Of a DNA stretch of 64,000 bases, positions 52,691-61,572 are shown piece after piece. This stretch comes from CAYSCW01 sp964449165 (GTDB taxonomy: Bacteria > Acidobacteriota > Aminicenantia > Aminicenantales > Aminicenantaceae). The notes beneath the pieces were generated by a model. It searched no databases. It had not been told where the DNA came from and worked only from the letters and a program-made list of their open reading frames with translations. A program made the translations under genes and the position numbers. The DNA lies in NCBI GenBank assembly GCA_964449165.1, contig CAYVAT010000006.1:70151-134150 (forward strand), given 5' to 3'. Numbering within the stretch: position 1 is the first letter of the stretch; each line of letters starts with the position of its first letter.

Positions 52691-53200
52691 TTGGCCACTG
52701 ATAAAAGCAAGAGAAAAGATGATTACCAGAAAGCGTTGAGCGCCTACACTCAAGCTATGAAAACTTTCCGCAAGGGAGATTGCGCAAGGGCAGCCCAGCT
52801 CCTGAAATCATTCAAAGAGAAATATGCGGCTGAGAAGGAATTGGTTGACCGCGCTCAGATCTATATTTCTATCTGTGAGGAAGGGAAACAGAAAGAGAGA
52901 ATACAGCTCAAGTCTCTGGATGATTATTTTCAGTACAGCGTCTACAAAATGAATCAAGGCGATCACCAAGAAGCGCTAAAAATATTGGAAAAGGCCCGCC
53001 AGATGAATCCAAAAGAGGGAAAGATTCTCTATCTCATGGCTGATGTCTACTGTCTTTTGGGTGATACTGAGAAGTGTCTGGATCATCTCAAGAAAGCGAT
53101 CCAAATGGATAAATTTTTTAGCATATTAGCTCAGAATGAGAGCGACTTTGAAGAGATCAGAGAGGATAAAAGATTCAAGCTGATAACCAGGATGGCATGA
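52691..53200 (+). CDS. TPR-repeat protein at the head of the glmU-glmS operon
   Basis: The start is TTG 52691, chosen because AAGGGAGGG lies 5 bp upstream; a TTG at 52667 has none. The product of about 169 residues has two TPR-like helix pairs (YQKALSAYTQAMKTFRKGD and QEALKILEKARQMNPKEGK with YLMADVYCLLGDTEKCLDHL). It is soluble and probably cytosolic. Its stop overlaps the glmU start (ATGA), so it is co-translated with glmU. Function unknown. Confidence 0.8.
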   Translation: MATDKSKRKDDYQKALSAYTQAMKTFRKGDCARAAQLLKSFKEKYAAEKELVDRAQIYISICEEGKQKERIQLKSLDDYFQYSVYKMNQGDHQEALKILEKARQMNPKEGKILYLMADVYCLLGDTEKCLDHLKKAIQMDKFFSILAQNESDFEEIREDKRFKLITRMA

Positions 53201-54576
53201 AGAAAGGATTTACAGCTCTTGTCCTAGCCGCAGGGGAGAGCACCCGATTCAAGTCAGAAAAGAACAAGGTGCTCCACACCCTTTTGGGCAGGTCGATGCT
53301 TCAGCTGGTGCTGGATTGTGTGAAAGGATTGAGGCCGCAGAAGGTTTACCTGGTAGTTGGACACCAGAAAAAGCAAGTGATGGAAGAAGTTCGCTTCAGA
53401 AAAGTGGCTTTTGTGGTTCAGAGGAGGCAATTAGGGACAGCTCATGCAGTGCTGGCAGCGCGAGAGGCTGTAAAGATGGATAAAGAGAAGGATCTCCTCG
53501 TCATCAACGCTGATTTGCCTTTGCTCCGTTCGGAGACCTTGCGATCCTTTCTGAGGCTCCATCAAAGAGAGCGAAATACTTTGACCTTCATGACAGCAGA
53601 ATTGGATAAACCAACAGGTTTCGGTCGGGTTATTCGTTCTGGTGATAGAATAGTGAAAATCTTGGAGGAGAAGGAAGCGTCTCCATCCCAGCGGAGGATT
53701 AAGGAGATCAATGCCGGAGTCTATCTGTTTAAAATCAATGACCTTTTCCAAGCTTTACCCAAGGTCTCAAACAGGAATAAAAAAGGCGAGTATTATCTGA
53801 CAGATGTTATCGAGATTATGATAAACGCCAATAAAAAAGTGGGATCATACAGAACTTCACAATCCCATGAGATTGTCGGAGTTAATGACCGCTATGAGCT
53901 GGCCAAAGCAATCGATGTTCTGCGTGAGAGAAAGATTAAATCCCTTACAGAAGAGGGTGTTACTGTCTATGATCCTTCCACCACATGGATCGATCTTGAC
54001 GTCTTGGTAGGTGAAGATACTGTCATTCACTCCTCTGTAATTCTTGAAGGGAAGACTCGGATTGGAAAACAGTGTCAACTCTATCCTTTTGTCCACATCG
54101 TCGACTCCAGAGTCGGGAACAAAGTTAGAATACTCAGTTCCACCATGATTGAGGAGAGCACGATAAGGGATGAAGCCCAGGTAGGGCCTTTCACTCATTT
54201 GCGCCCTAAAACTGAGATTCAAGAAGGAGCCAAGGTGGGAAACTTCGTGGAGATGAAAAACACAATTTTTGGCCAGAAATCCAAAGCCGGCCATCTTACC
54301 TATCTTGGAGATTGCCGAGTGGAAGGAAAGGTAAACGTTGGAGCAGGCACCATAACATGCAACTATGATGGAAGACGAAAGCATCGGACATTGATCGAGG
54401 AAGGTGCCTTTATCGGGTCAGGAGTAGAACTGGTTGCACCAGTTAAAATAGGGAAGGATTCCTACGTGGGCGCGGGTTCCACCATCACCAAAGATGTCTC
54501 TCCCGAATCTTTGGCTGTCTCCCGCGGTAAGCAGATCGAAAAATCCGGGTGGGCAAAGAAAAAAAGGAAGAAGTGA
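53197..54576 (+). CDS. glmU: Bifunctional GlcNAc-1-phosphate uridyltransferase / glucosamine-1-phosphate acetyltransferase
   Basis: The 459-residue enzyme makes UDP-GlcNAc for peptidoglycan and lipid A. The uridyltransferase half has LVLAAGESTRFKSEKNKVLH, RRQLGTAHAVLAA, NADLPLL, DKPTGFGRVIR and INAGVYLFK. The C-terminal half is a left-handed beta-helix with the LIEEGAFIGSGVELVAPV type of hexapeptide repeat and HLTYLGDCRVEGKVNVGAG. It overlaps the TPR gene and, by one base, glmS. Confidence 0.95.
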   Translation: MKKGFTALVLAAGESTRFKSEKNKVLHTLLGRSMLQLVLDCVKGLRPQKVYLVVGHQKKQVMEEVRFRKVAFVVQRRQLGTAHAVLAAREAVKMDKEKDLLVINADLPLLRSETLRSFLRLHQRERNTLTFMTAELDKPTGFGRVIRSGDRIVKILEEKEASPSQRRIKEINAGVYLFKINDLFQALPKVSNRNKKGEYYLTDVIEIMINANKKVGSYRTSQSHEIVGVNDRYELAKAIDVLRERKIKSLTEEGVTVYDPSTTWIDLDVLVGEDTVIHSSVILEGKTRIGKQCQLYPFVHIVDSRVGNKVRILSSTMIEESTIRDEAQVGPFTHLRPKTEIQEGAKVGNFVEMKNTIFGQKSKAGHLTYLGDCRVEGKVNVGAGTITCNYDGRRKHRTLIEEGAFIGSGVELVAPVKIGKDSYVGAGSTITKDVSPESLAVSRGKQIEKSGWAKKKRKK

Positions 54577-56405
54577 TGTGCGGCATTATTGGATATGTGG
54601 GTTCGAAAGATGTGGTTTCTGTACTGGTAGAAGGTCTGAAAAAACTGGAGTACAGAGGATACGATTCTGCCGGGATTGCTGTTGTCAACGGGAACCAAGT
54701 CCAGATCAGACGGGTCAAAGGCAAGATCGGCTCTTTAGAGAAGAGTCTTGAGCAAGAACCTCTCCAAGGAAGCTATGGAGTGGGACACACCCGCTGGGCC
54801 ACCCATGGCCGTCCCTGTGAAGAGAATGCTCATCCCCACCGAGATTGCACAGGCCATTTGGTCGTGGTTCATAATGGAATCATAGAAAACTATCTTCCTT
54901 TAAAGGAGAAGCTCAAAGCAGAGGGCCACTCATTCCGGACAGAAACGGATACAGAAGTGATCGCTCATCTGGTGGAAAAATACTTTGGCTCGTCTTTAGA
55001 AGAAGCTGTCCAAAAAGCAACCAAGGAGCTGGAAGGAGCTTATGCCATAGCAGTGCTTTCCACCCAAGATCCAGGCAAAATAGTAGCTGCCAAAGTGGGG
55101 CCTCCAGCTGTTGTGGGATTAGGGGAAAAGGAATTTCTGGTATCTTCAGATCTCAATCCTCTTCTTAGCCATACTCAGCGAATTGTCTTTCTTGAAGATA
55201 GGGAGATGGCAGTCATAGATAAGGCGGGAGTGAAGTTTTTTGATTTCCAAGGGAATTCGTTGAAGAAGAAAGCGGATCATATATCCTGGAGCCCATTGAT
55301 GATTGAAAAGAGTGGATTCAAACATTTCATGCTTAAAGAGATATTCGAACAGCCTCAGGTGATTAGAGACACCCTCAACGGAAGGATGTCACTGGATACA
55401 GGGAAAGTCTGGATGGAAGAGATAGGTCTGTCATCGCAGGTTCTTAAGGATATCCGAAGAGTGGTTATCATTGCTTGTGGCACTTCCTATCATTCGGGAC
55501 TGGTGGGAAAGTGTTTTATAGAGAGCCTAGCCCAGATTCCTGTGGATGTGGAGTATGCTTCAGAATACCGATACAGAGATTTCATCCTGGATAAGGATTC
55601 CCTGGTCATCGTCATCTCTCAATCGGGTGAAACTGCAGATTCCCTGGCTGCCCTCCGGGCCATCAAAGAAAAGAGTGCTCTCTCGCTTACTCTGACCAAT
55701 GTGGTGAATTCGTCCCTGGCCAGAGAGGCTGAAGGAGTTCTCTACACTCATGCGGGACCGGAAATCGGGGTGGCTGCTACCAAAACCTTCTCAGCCCAGA
55801 TGGCTGCTCTGGCTCTTCTTGCTCTTTATCTAGCTCAGATTAAGGGAAGATTATCGGAGAAGGACTCTCTCTCCTATATTCGTGCTCTCCAGCGAATTCC
55901 TCATAAGATGGAAAAAATTCTCAGAGAGGCCAAATCGCTGGAGAAGCTGGCTCAGGATTTCGCCTCTTTTTCTCATTTTCTCTATCTCGGTCGCTGGGTG
56001 AATTTCCCCATTGCCCTGGAAGGAGCATTGAAGCTGAAGGAGATCTCCTATATTCATGCCGAAGGATATCCGGGGGGAGAGATGAAACATGGGCCCATTG
56101 CACTCATCGATGAAAAGATGCCTACTCTGGCCATCGTACCCCAAGACAGAGTTTATGAGAAGATGCTGAGCAACATATCGGAAATCAAGACCAGAATCGG
56201 ATATATCCTGGCGGTGGCTTTTGAGGACGATAAGGAAATCCAGAAAAGAGTGGACAGGGTGATACCCATTCCGAATGTGAATCCTCTGTTCACCCCGTTT
56301 TTAACAGCCTTGCCCCTTCAACTTTTCGCTTATTACATAGCCTCCATCAGGGGAGCGGATGTGGATCAGCCAAGAAATTTGGCCAAAAGTGTGACTGTGG
56401 AATGA
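54576..56405 (+). CDS. glmS: Glutamine--fructose-6-phosphate aminotransferase (isomerizing)
   Basis: The start at ATG 54576 (TGATG overlap with glmU) makes the second residue the catalytic Cys, as required (MCGIIGYVGSKDV). The glutaminase domain has YRGYDSAGIAV, GHTRWATHGRPCEENAHPH; the two SIS domains have ACGTSYHSGLVGK, SQSGETADSLAAL and the C-terminal DQPRNLAKSVTVE. About 609 residues, normal for GlmS. No glmS ribozyme signature was seen in front of it. It converges on the TonB receptor gene with a 3-bp gap. Confidence 0.96.
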   Translation: MCGIIGYVGSKDVVSVLVEGLKKLEYRGYDSAGIAVVNGNQVQIRRVKGKIGSLEKSLEQEPLQGSYGVGHTRWATHGRPCEENAHPHRDCTGHLVVVHNGIIENYLPLKEKLKAEGHSFRTETDTEVIAHLVEKYFGSSLEEAVQKATKELEGAYAIAVLSTQDPGKIVAAKVGPPAVVGLGEKEFLVSSDLNPLLSHTQRIVFLEDREMAVIDKAGVKFFDFQGNSLKKKADHISWSPLMIEKSGFKHFMLKEIFEQPQVIRDTLNGRMSLDTGKVWMEEIGLSSQVLKDIRRVVIIACGTSYHSGLVGKCFIESLAQIPVDVEYASEYRYRDFILDKDSLVIVISQSGETADSLAALRAIKEKSALSLTLTNVVNSSLAREAEGVLYTHAGPEIGVAATKTFSAQMAALALLALYLAQIKGRLSEKDSLSYIRALQRIPHKMEKILREAKSLEKLAQDFASFSHFLYLGRWVNFPIALEGALKLKEISYIHAEGYPGGEMKHGPIALIDEKMPTLAIVPQDRVYEKMLSNISEIKTRIGYILAVAFEDDKEIQKRVDRVIPIPNVNPLFTPFLTALPLQLFAYYIASIRGADVDQPRNLAKSVTVE

Positions 56406-56408
56406 GCC

Positions 56409-59261
56409 TCACCATTTAAGCTTAATCATGATCCGTGCTTGTCGAGGCTGCTGTCTACCCCAAACCTCTCTGAAGATGGAGATATCTTCTTTCACGTAAG
56501 AAATGGGTTTTTGGGAGTTGAGCAGGTTAAAGATGTCAACTCTGCAAGTCAGTGTCAAACCTTGAGGAAAGCCAATGCCCTGAAGACCAAATTCTTTCTC
56601 CACTCCTAAATCCAAATAGAAATGAGAAGGTGTCTCTCTTGATCCTCTTCTTTCAGGAAAGGAATAGTATCCTCCGAAATAAGGCACATATCCCAGCTTT
56701 TCCCAATAATATCCGGATATCCATTCGAAAGCTGCTGAGATAGCGAGGCCATAAGGTCCAAAATAGATGGTGTTGACTTTAATGTTATGGTCGACAGAGT
56801 AGGGGAGCTTTCCGTACCAGCCCTCATCACCGATGCCCCTTCCTCCAAGTCCGCCTAATTGCCAGTCCCAATATTCTTTCAGTTCTTTCAGGCCGGGAAT
56901 TTCAGGAATGAAGATATGGTTTCCGAACAGTCCGAGGAAATTGGTGCTTCCTTCCTCTTGAGACCAGGAGCCGGTTTCTGTTTGACCTGGATTCGTCCCT
57001 TCGGCGGATGAATAGACGTATGAAGCATTCAGCAGAAGAATAGTACCTATTTTTCCATTAAGCTCGAATTCAAATCCCCAGTAATTCCGTCTTTTGTGTT
57101 CGAAGTTATCATAGAGGAATTTGTAGTCTGTCTCGGGGTCAAAGACTGCCAGCACTTCCAGCAGATCTTTGGCCCTGGAGCGGATGTAGCGAGCCTTAAG
57201 AGCCCAATCGCTTCCCAGCCTCCTATCGAATTCCACAAGGTAACGGGTGAGGAAATTGGGCTTCAAGCCATCAGCCACTTCAAAGGGCTGGGTTTTTTGC
57301 TCGTTTTCGAATTCCCAGTTGAAGGGATCATGTATTTCATCCTCTGTCGGCTCCGACAGTCCTCGCCACCTGTATGTGCGGAAATTGAGTCCTGCACCAC
57401 TGTTGAACAGGCCCAACGGCATTGTGGTTATCAGATCTGAAAATCTTCCCCAACCGAGCTTCAGTATATTGTTTCCATCGCCGATGATGTCGATAGCCAG
57501 AGAAAGCCGAGGCGAGAGGAAATCGTTAAGATTCCATGACCAGAGTTTATCTTTATTATTATCGCGACAGACCTGAGTCTGGCTCCGGACTCCTGCCATG
57601 AGGGTGAACCTCCCCCAGGAGATCTTATCCTTAAAATACAATCCCATGCCCAGAGAGGAATTGACGAAGCTGAAATCTGCATATTCGTAGAAAAAGGTGG
57701 GGGTTCTTTTCCCTTCCATCCAGGAGCCGAAGTAATATTTAGTCCCGCTGTCAAAGCCGTTTCCAGGGAACAGATCCTCCTCCTTTCCGGTGAAATCCAC
57801 TATAAATTCAGAGGAGAGGGCATAGTATTCGAGGCCAAGGCTTAATTCGTGGCGTCCAAAATTCTCTGTCTCCAGGTATTTGTTGAGTTTAATGTTGAAA
57901 TCAAGCCTTTTCTGATTATCTGTGACGTTGCCGTAGGAGTTATGGACATTGCGGGCCAAATCTTCGATATAGTACTGACTTGGTCCCAAGTCTTGATCGG
58001 TGGGTTCTATGAGAGAATTTCTCACCACCTGTCCTAAACCAGCTTCGATAAAGGTAGAAGCGTTTAATATCCCTTTATAGTTTATGCGGAAGACGAAGTC
58101 GGAGAAGTGTTTCTCCTCAAACATATCAGGTATTCCAGTTCCTCCTCTCTGTCCCAGAGATTTATGGAAGATCGTGGTCAAGGAGAGATTATGGTTACTG
58201 TTTATGGCGTAGGAGAGCTTGGTGAAGAGATTATCGCTGTGCACGGTCTTATCTCCACCAGGGACAAAAAAGTAATCCACCGTGGTGTCCCTTGTCTGTT
58301 CTGTATCTGAAAAAAAATTGTTTGATATAAAAAACCATAGTCTGTCTTTGATTAGAGGACCGCCCAGGTTGAAGTATAAGTTGTAATTGGAGAAGCGCTC
58401 AGGTTCACTGACCACAGCAAGCTGCTCTTCTCGTGGGGATTGAAGCCTTTTATCGCTGAAGACCAGAGAAAACTCTCCCTTTATTTGGTTGCTCCCGCTT
58501 TTTGTCACCATGTTAATTATTCCGCCATAGGCCGATCCGAATTCAGGGCTGAAAGGGTCGGAAATAATCTGTATTTCGTCGATTGCATCGAAATTAAGCC
58601 GCATTCCAGAATTTCTCAGTCTCACTCCGCTGATAGAAAGGCCATCCACAATCCAGTTGTTTCCTTCTTCTCCTTCCCCCCGGAAACTCGGCTGCCCTTC
58701 CATGGCTACGCCTCTTCGGGTGTTTACCCTCACTCCGGTTACTCCAGGAGTGAGTTTGATCACATCGACTACCGTGCGATTCTGGGCAGGAATCTTTTCC
58801 AGCTCTTCGGAAGTGATGTGAAAACTGGTGTTGGCGGAAGTCTTGTCGATGAGAGGGGTTTTGGCCGTGACTACGATTTCCTCTTTTATCTCGGAGAGCT
58901 GCATCATGACTCTCAGATTGGTCACCTGTCCGAGGCGGACAATTATATTTTCCTGGACAAGAGGAGTAAACCCTTCCTGCATGAAGCTCAAGGTGTAATT
59001 GCCAACAGGAAGGAGAGGAAAGTTAAATTCACCGCTTTTCGAAGAGACGACAGCCCTCACTCCTTGCAGATTTGAGCTTTTCGCCGTTATTTGAACTCCA
59101 GGTAGTCCTAGACCACTCTCGTCTGTGACTTTACCCTGGATTTCCCCGGTTTCTATGGCCAAAACAGGGAAAGAAAAAAGAAGAAAAAAAGTAAAAACAG
59201 AAAAAAATAACCTTTTTATAACCATTTTATTCTTTTTTTTCTGGTGAGATAGTGATTTCAC
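56409..59261 (-). CDS. TonB-dependent receptor with carboxypeptidase-regulatory-like domain
   Basis: This 950-residue outer-membrane protein has a signal peptide (VIKRLFFSVFTFFLLFSFPVLA), a CarboxypepD_reg-like domain (EIQGKVTDESGLGLPGVQI), a plug (EEIVVTAKTPLIDKTSANTS; VVDVIKLTPGVTGV; FGSAYGGIINMVTKSGSNQ) and a long barrel ending in a basic-aromatic IMIKLKW. The substrate is unknown; the layout is SusC/Oar-like but no SusD gene is adjacent. The first start is GTG 59261, with ATG 59225 also possible; neither has a clear ribosome binding site. Confidence 0.9.
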   Translation of the reverse strand: MKSLSHQKKKNKMVIKRLFFSVFTFFLLFSFPVLAIETGEIQGKVTDESGLGLPGVQITAKSSNLQGVRAVVSSKSGEFNFPLLPVGNYTLSFMQEGFTPLVQENIIVRLGQVTNLRVMMQLSEIKEEIVVTAKTPLIDKTSANTSFHITSEELEKIPAQNRTVVDVIKLTPGVTGVRVNTRRGVAMEGQPSFRGEGEEGNNWIVDGLSISGVRLRNSGMRLNFDAIDEIQIISDPFSPEFGSAYGGIINMVTKSGSNQIKGEFSLVFSDKRLQSPREEQLAVVSEPERFSNYNLYFNLGGPLIKDRLWFFISNNFFSDTEQTRDTTVDYFFVPGGDKTVHSDNLFTKLSYAINSNHNLSLTTIFHKSLGQRGGTGIPDMFEEKHFSDFVFRINYKGILNASTFIEAGLGQVVRNSLIEPTDQDLGPSQYYIEDLARNVHNSYGNVTDNQKRLDFNIKLNKYLETENFGRHELSLGLEYYALSSEFIVDFTGKEEDLFPGNGFDSGTKYYFGSWMEGKRTPTFFYEYADFSFVNSSLGMGLYFKDKISWGRFTLMAGVRSQTQVCRDNNKDKLWSWNLNDFLSPRLSLAIDIIGDGNNILKLGWGRFSDLITTMPLGLFNSGAGLNFRTYRWRGLSEPTEDEIHDPFNWEFENEQKTQPFEVADGLKPNFLTRYLVEFDRRLGSDWALKARYIRSRAKDLLEVLAVFDPETDYKFLYDNFEHKRRNYWGFEFELNGKIGTILLLNASYVYSSAEGTNPGQTETGSWSQEEGSTNFLGLFGNHIFIPEIPGLKELKEYWDWQLGGLGGRGIGDEGWYGKLPYSVDHNIKVNTIYFGPYGLAISAAFEWISGYYWEKLGYVPYFGGYYSFPERRGSRETPSHFYLDLGVEKEFGLQGIGFPQGLTLTCRVDIFNLLNSQKPISYVKEDISIFREVWGRQQPRQARIMIKLKW

Positions 59262-59354
59262 GCTTCACTCTTTTTTTGTTGGTATCCCACCCGCAAAGAA
59301 TCGCACTCTCCTCGACCGGATGAGTCTCTTTAGAAAAGGAAAAAGGAAGCACGC

Positions 59355-60470
59355 TTATTTTTTTTTCGCGGCTGGTTCGGCTTCTTTTTTTCCGTATTTT
59401 TTGATGAATTTCTCTGTCTGTTCTTTGGCCTCCGTGTCAGTATACTGTCTGGGAGGGGTCTTCATGAAGTAGGAGGAAGGAGCATAAAGAGCTCCGGATA
59501 ATTTGTTGTTGAGCCCCAGTTTACAGCAACGAACAGCGTCGATCACCACACCTGCAGAGTTTGGAGAATCTTCCACAGACAGGCGGCAATCGAGGTAGGT
59601 GGGAACATCGCCGAAATGGCGGCTCTCTATACGCAAAAAGCAGATCTTGTTGTCTTTCTGCCAAGGGACATAGTCACTAGGGCCGACATGGACATTATCC
59701 GGATGAATTTCCAGCCCTCTGGCTCTTATTTGAGAGGTGACAGCATTTGTCTTTGATTTTTTCTTGGAGGCCAGCCTTTCCCTCTCCAGCATATTCAGGA
59801 AATCTGTGTTTCCTCCGGTGTTCAGCTGGTAGGTTCTTTCGATGGGCATACCGCGGTCAAGATACAAATTCACCAGAGTCCTGTGGAGAATGGTTGCCCC
59901 AACTTGAGATTTGATGTCGTCACCTATGATAGGAAGATTCTTCTTTTCGAACCTTCTCTGCCAATATTTCTCGCTGGCGATGAAAACGGGGATGCAATTG
60001 ACAAAAGCGCAGCCTGCTTCAAGGACTTGTTCCACGTACCATTTGGTGGCTTCTTCGCTCCCTACAGGAAGATAGCTGATAACCACATCTGTTTTAGTTT
60101 CTTTAAGGATCCCAACCACATCGGTTGTAGAGCCTGGAGCTTTCCTGATGATTTCAGATAGGTACTTTCCCAGACCATCGTGGGTCATGCCTCGCTCGAC
60201 TTTGACGTTGAGACGAGGGACTTCTGCAAATTTTGTGGTGTTGTTGGGCCGAGTGAATATTGCCTCGCTCAGGTCTTTTCCAACTTTGTTTCTATCGATG
60301 TCGAAGGCCGCGACGAATTCAATATCGCGAATATGATAGCCGCCAAGGTTGACATGCATCACACCAGGAATAAAATCTGTTTCCTTGGCATTTTTGTAAT
60401 ATTCTACTCCCTGAATCAGAGAGGAAGCACAGTTTCCGACTCCGATGATAGCGACTCTAATTTTATCCAT
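59355..60470 (-). CDS. ino1: Myo-inositol-1-phosphate synthase
   Basis: The 371-residue enzyme converts glucose 6-phosphate to inositol 1-phosphate with NAD. It has the Rossmann motif VAIIGVGNCASSLIQG, VAAFDIDRNKVGKDLS, NCIPVFIASEKYW, GDDIKSQVGATILHR and LNTGGNTDFLNM, matching bacterial and archaeal Ino1 of about 370 residues. The C-terminus is Lys/Ala-rich. It overlaps the CDP-alcohol transferase gene by eight bases, so the pair likely makes an inositol phospholipid. Confidence 0.95.
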   Translation of the reverse strand: MDKIRVAIIGVGNCASSLIQGVEYYKNAKETDFIPGVMHVNLGGYHIRDIEFVAAFDIDRNKVGKDLSEAIFTRPNNTTKFAEVPRLNVKVERGMTHDGLGKYLSEIIRKAPGSTTDVVGILKETKTDVVISYLPVGSEEATKWYVEQVLEAGCAFVNCIPVFIASEKYWQRRFEKKNLPIIGDDIKSQVGATILHRTLVNLYLDRGMPIERTYQLNTGGNTDFLNMLERERLASKKKSKTNAVTSQIRARGLEIHPDNVHVGPSDYVPWQKDNKICFLRIESRHFGDVPTYLDCRLSVEDSPNSAGVVIDAVRCCKLGLNNKLSGALYAPSSYFMKTPPRQYTDTEAKEQTEKFIKKYGKKEAEPAAKKK

Positions 60471-61119
60471 TCGTGGGGACCTCCTTTTTTGATTTCTTTT
60501 GTTTTTCTACTTTTCTGACGTAGAAAGTTCTTTGAAGAGCGGTAAGGTTAGAAAAGGTGGCGATCAGAATCAAGACCCCGATAATGGAGGGATCAAAGAC
60601 TTTAAAAAGAGAACCAAGGATGGCCCCTAAAGAGAGGAAAACAATTCTCTCGGCTCTCTGCATGATGCCTACTTTGCACTCGACTCCTAATCCCTCGGCA
60701 CGGGCACGGGTATAACTGACCATCGTAGAGCCAAGGAATGCGAGGATTGCCACCCAGAGAGCCCAGTGATTCCTGAAATAGACAGCAAGGCCAAGATAGA
60801 TGAAAAATTCAGAGTATCTATCGAGAGTAGAATCGAATATGGCTCCAAACAGAGTTTTCCTGTTAGAGCCGACAGCAACCTTTCCATCAAGAATATCCAG
60901 AAGACCGCAGATGATGATGACTATGCCCGCCCAGAAGGGTTTTTGGAAGAAGAAAAGCAGCCCAGCTCCCAATCCCGCCAGAAGAGCAAAAACACTTATG
61001 GTGTTGGGATTAACCTTGAGGCTAATCAGCAGCGAGGCCAACCGGCTCAGATGGTGAGGAAAGGAGGTAATCAACTTATGCGGCAGAATCCTTGATGTCT
61101 GCTCTGTCTGGATGCTCAT
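60463..61119 (-). CDS. CDP-alcohol phosphatidyltransferase, probable phosphatidylinositol(-phosphate) synthase
   Basis: The 218-residue membrane protein has five to six helices and the CDP-alcohol motif D75..D78-G-K-V-A-V-(8)-G92-...-D96-...-D100 in CGLLDILDGKVAVG and GAIFDSTLDR. The Arg that normally follows the Ala is Val here. The gene sits directly upstream of and overlaps ino1, so the acceptor is likely inositol 1-phosphate. Phosphatidylglycerolphosphate synthase is the main alternative. Confidence 0.85.
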   Translation of the reverse strand: MSIQTEQTSRILPHKLITSFPHHLSRLASLLISLKVNPNTISVFALLAGLGAGLLFFFQKPFWAGIVIIICGLLDILDGKVAVGSNRKTLFGAIFDSTLDRYSEFFIYLGLAVYFRNHWALWVAILAFLGSTMVSYTRARAEGLGVECKVGIMQRAERIVFLSLGAILGSLFKVFDPSIIGVLILIATFSNLTALQRTFYVRKVEKQKKSKKEVPTNG

Positions 61120-61317
61120 CAGAACTTTCTGTTAGTTGGTTTATTTAGTGATTTTAAAGCATAAATACTCTAATATTAAACAAGATTCAAGTCAACCTGA
61201 AATTTGTGGTATTTAGGGGGGTCAGACCATCGTTGCAATAAAAAAGAAGAGAATGAAAGCAGGTCTCTAAGGTCTTTCCTGTAGACCATCAAGCTTATTA
61301 AAGTCTTGCCCGGTGAA

Positions 61318-61527
61318 TTAGTCGATTTTGATTTTTTTCTTTTTTACTGCTTTCTTTTCTTCCTTTTTCTCCAATGCTTCAATTTTTGCATCGATCAGGG
61401 AACGCAGAGCAAGCAGCATTTCTCTGCGGGCATTGAAGAAATGATGGAGCGTTTTTTCTGGAACAAAGAAAGAAAACAGCTCTTCTGGAATCGAGATTCT
61501 TATCTCTCTTGTTTTTGCTTCGTTCAT
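61318..61527 (-). CDS. Small charged helical protein in front of the ArsA-type ATPase gene order
   Basis: The 69-residue protein has an N-terminal EIRISIPEELFSFFVPEKT, a helix LHHFFNARREMLLALRSLIDA and a Lys-rich C-terminus. The perfect AAGGAGGTGA just upstream of the ATG makes it a real gene despite its size. It lies 45 bp downstream of the ATPase gene on the same strand. No family is recognised; a partner of the ATPase is possible. Confidence 0.7.
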   Translation of the reverse strand: MNEAKTREIRISIPEELFSFFVPEKTLHHFFNARREMLLALRSLIDAKIEALEKKEEKKAVKKKKIKID

Positions 61528-61572
61528 CGTCTCACCTCCTTTCCAGAAGAAAACGAGATCATCTCTAACGAT

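Noticed and set aside
54480..54580. glmS ribozyme
   Set aside because: The glmS start lies inside the glmU stop, leaving no room for a leader ribozyme, and no core motif was seen.
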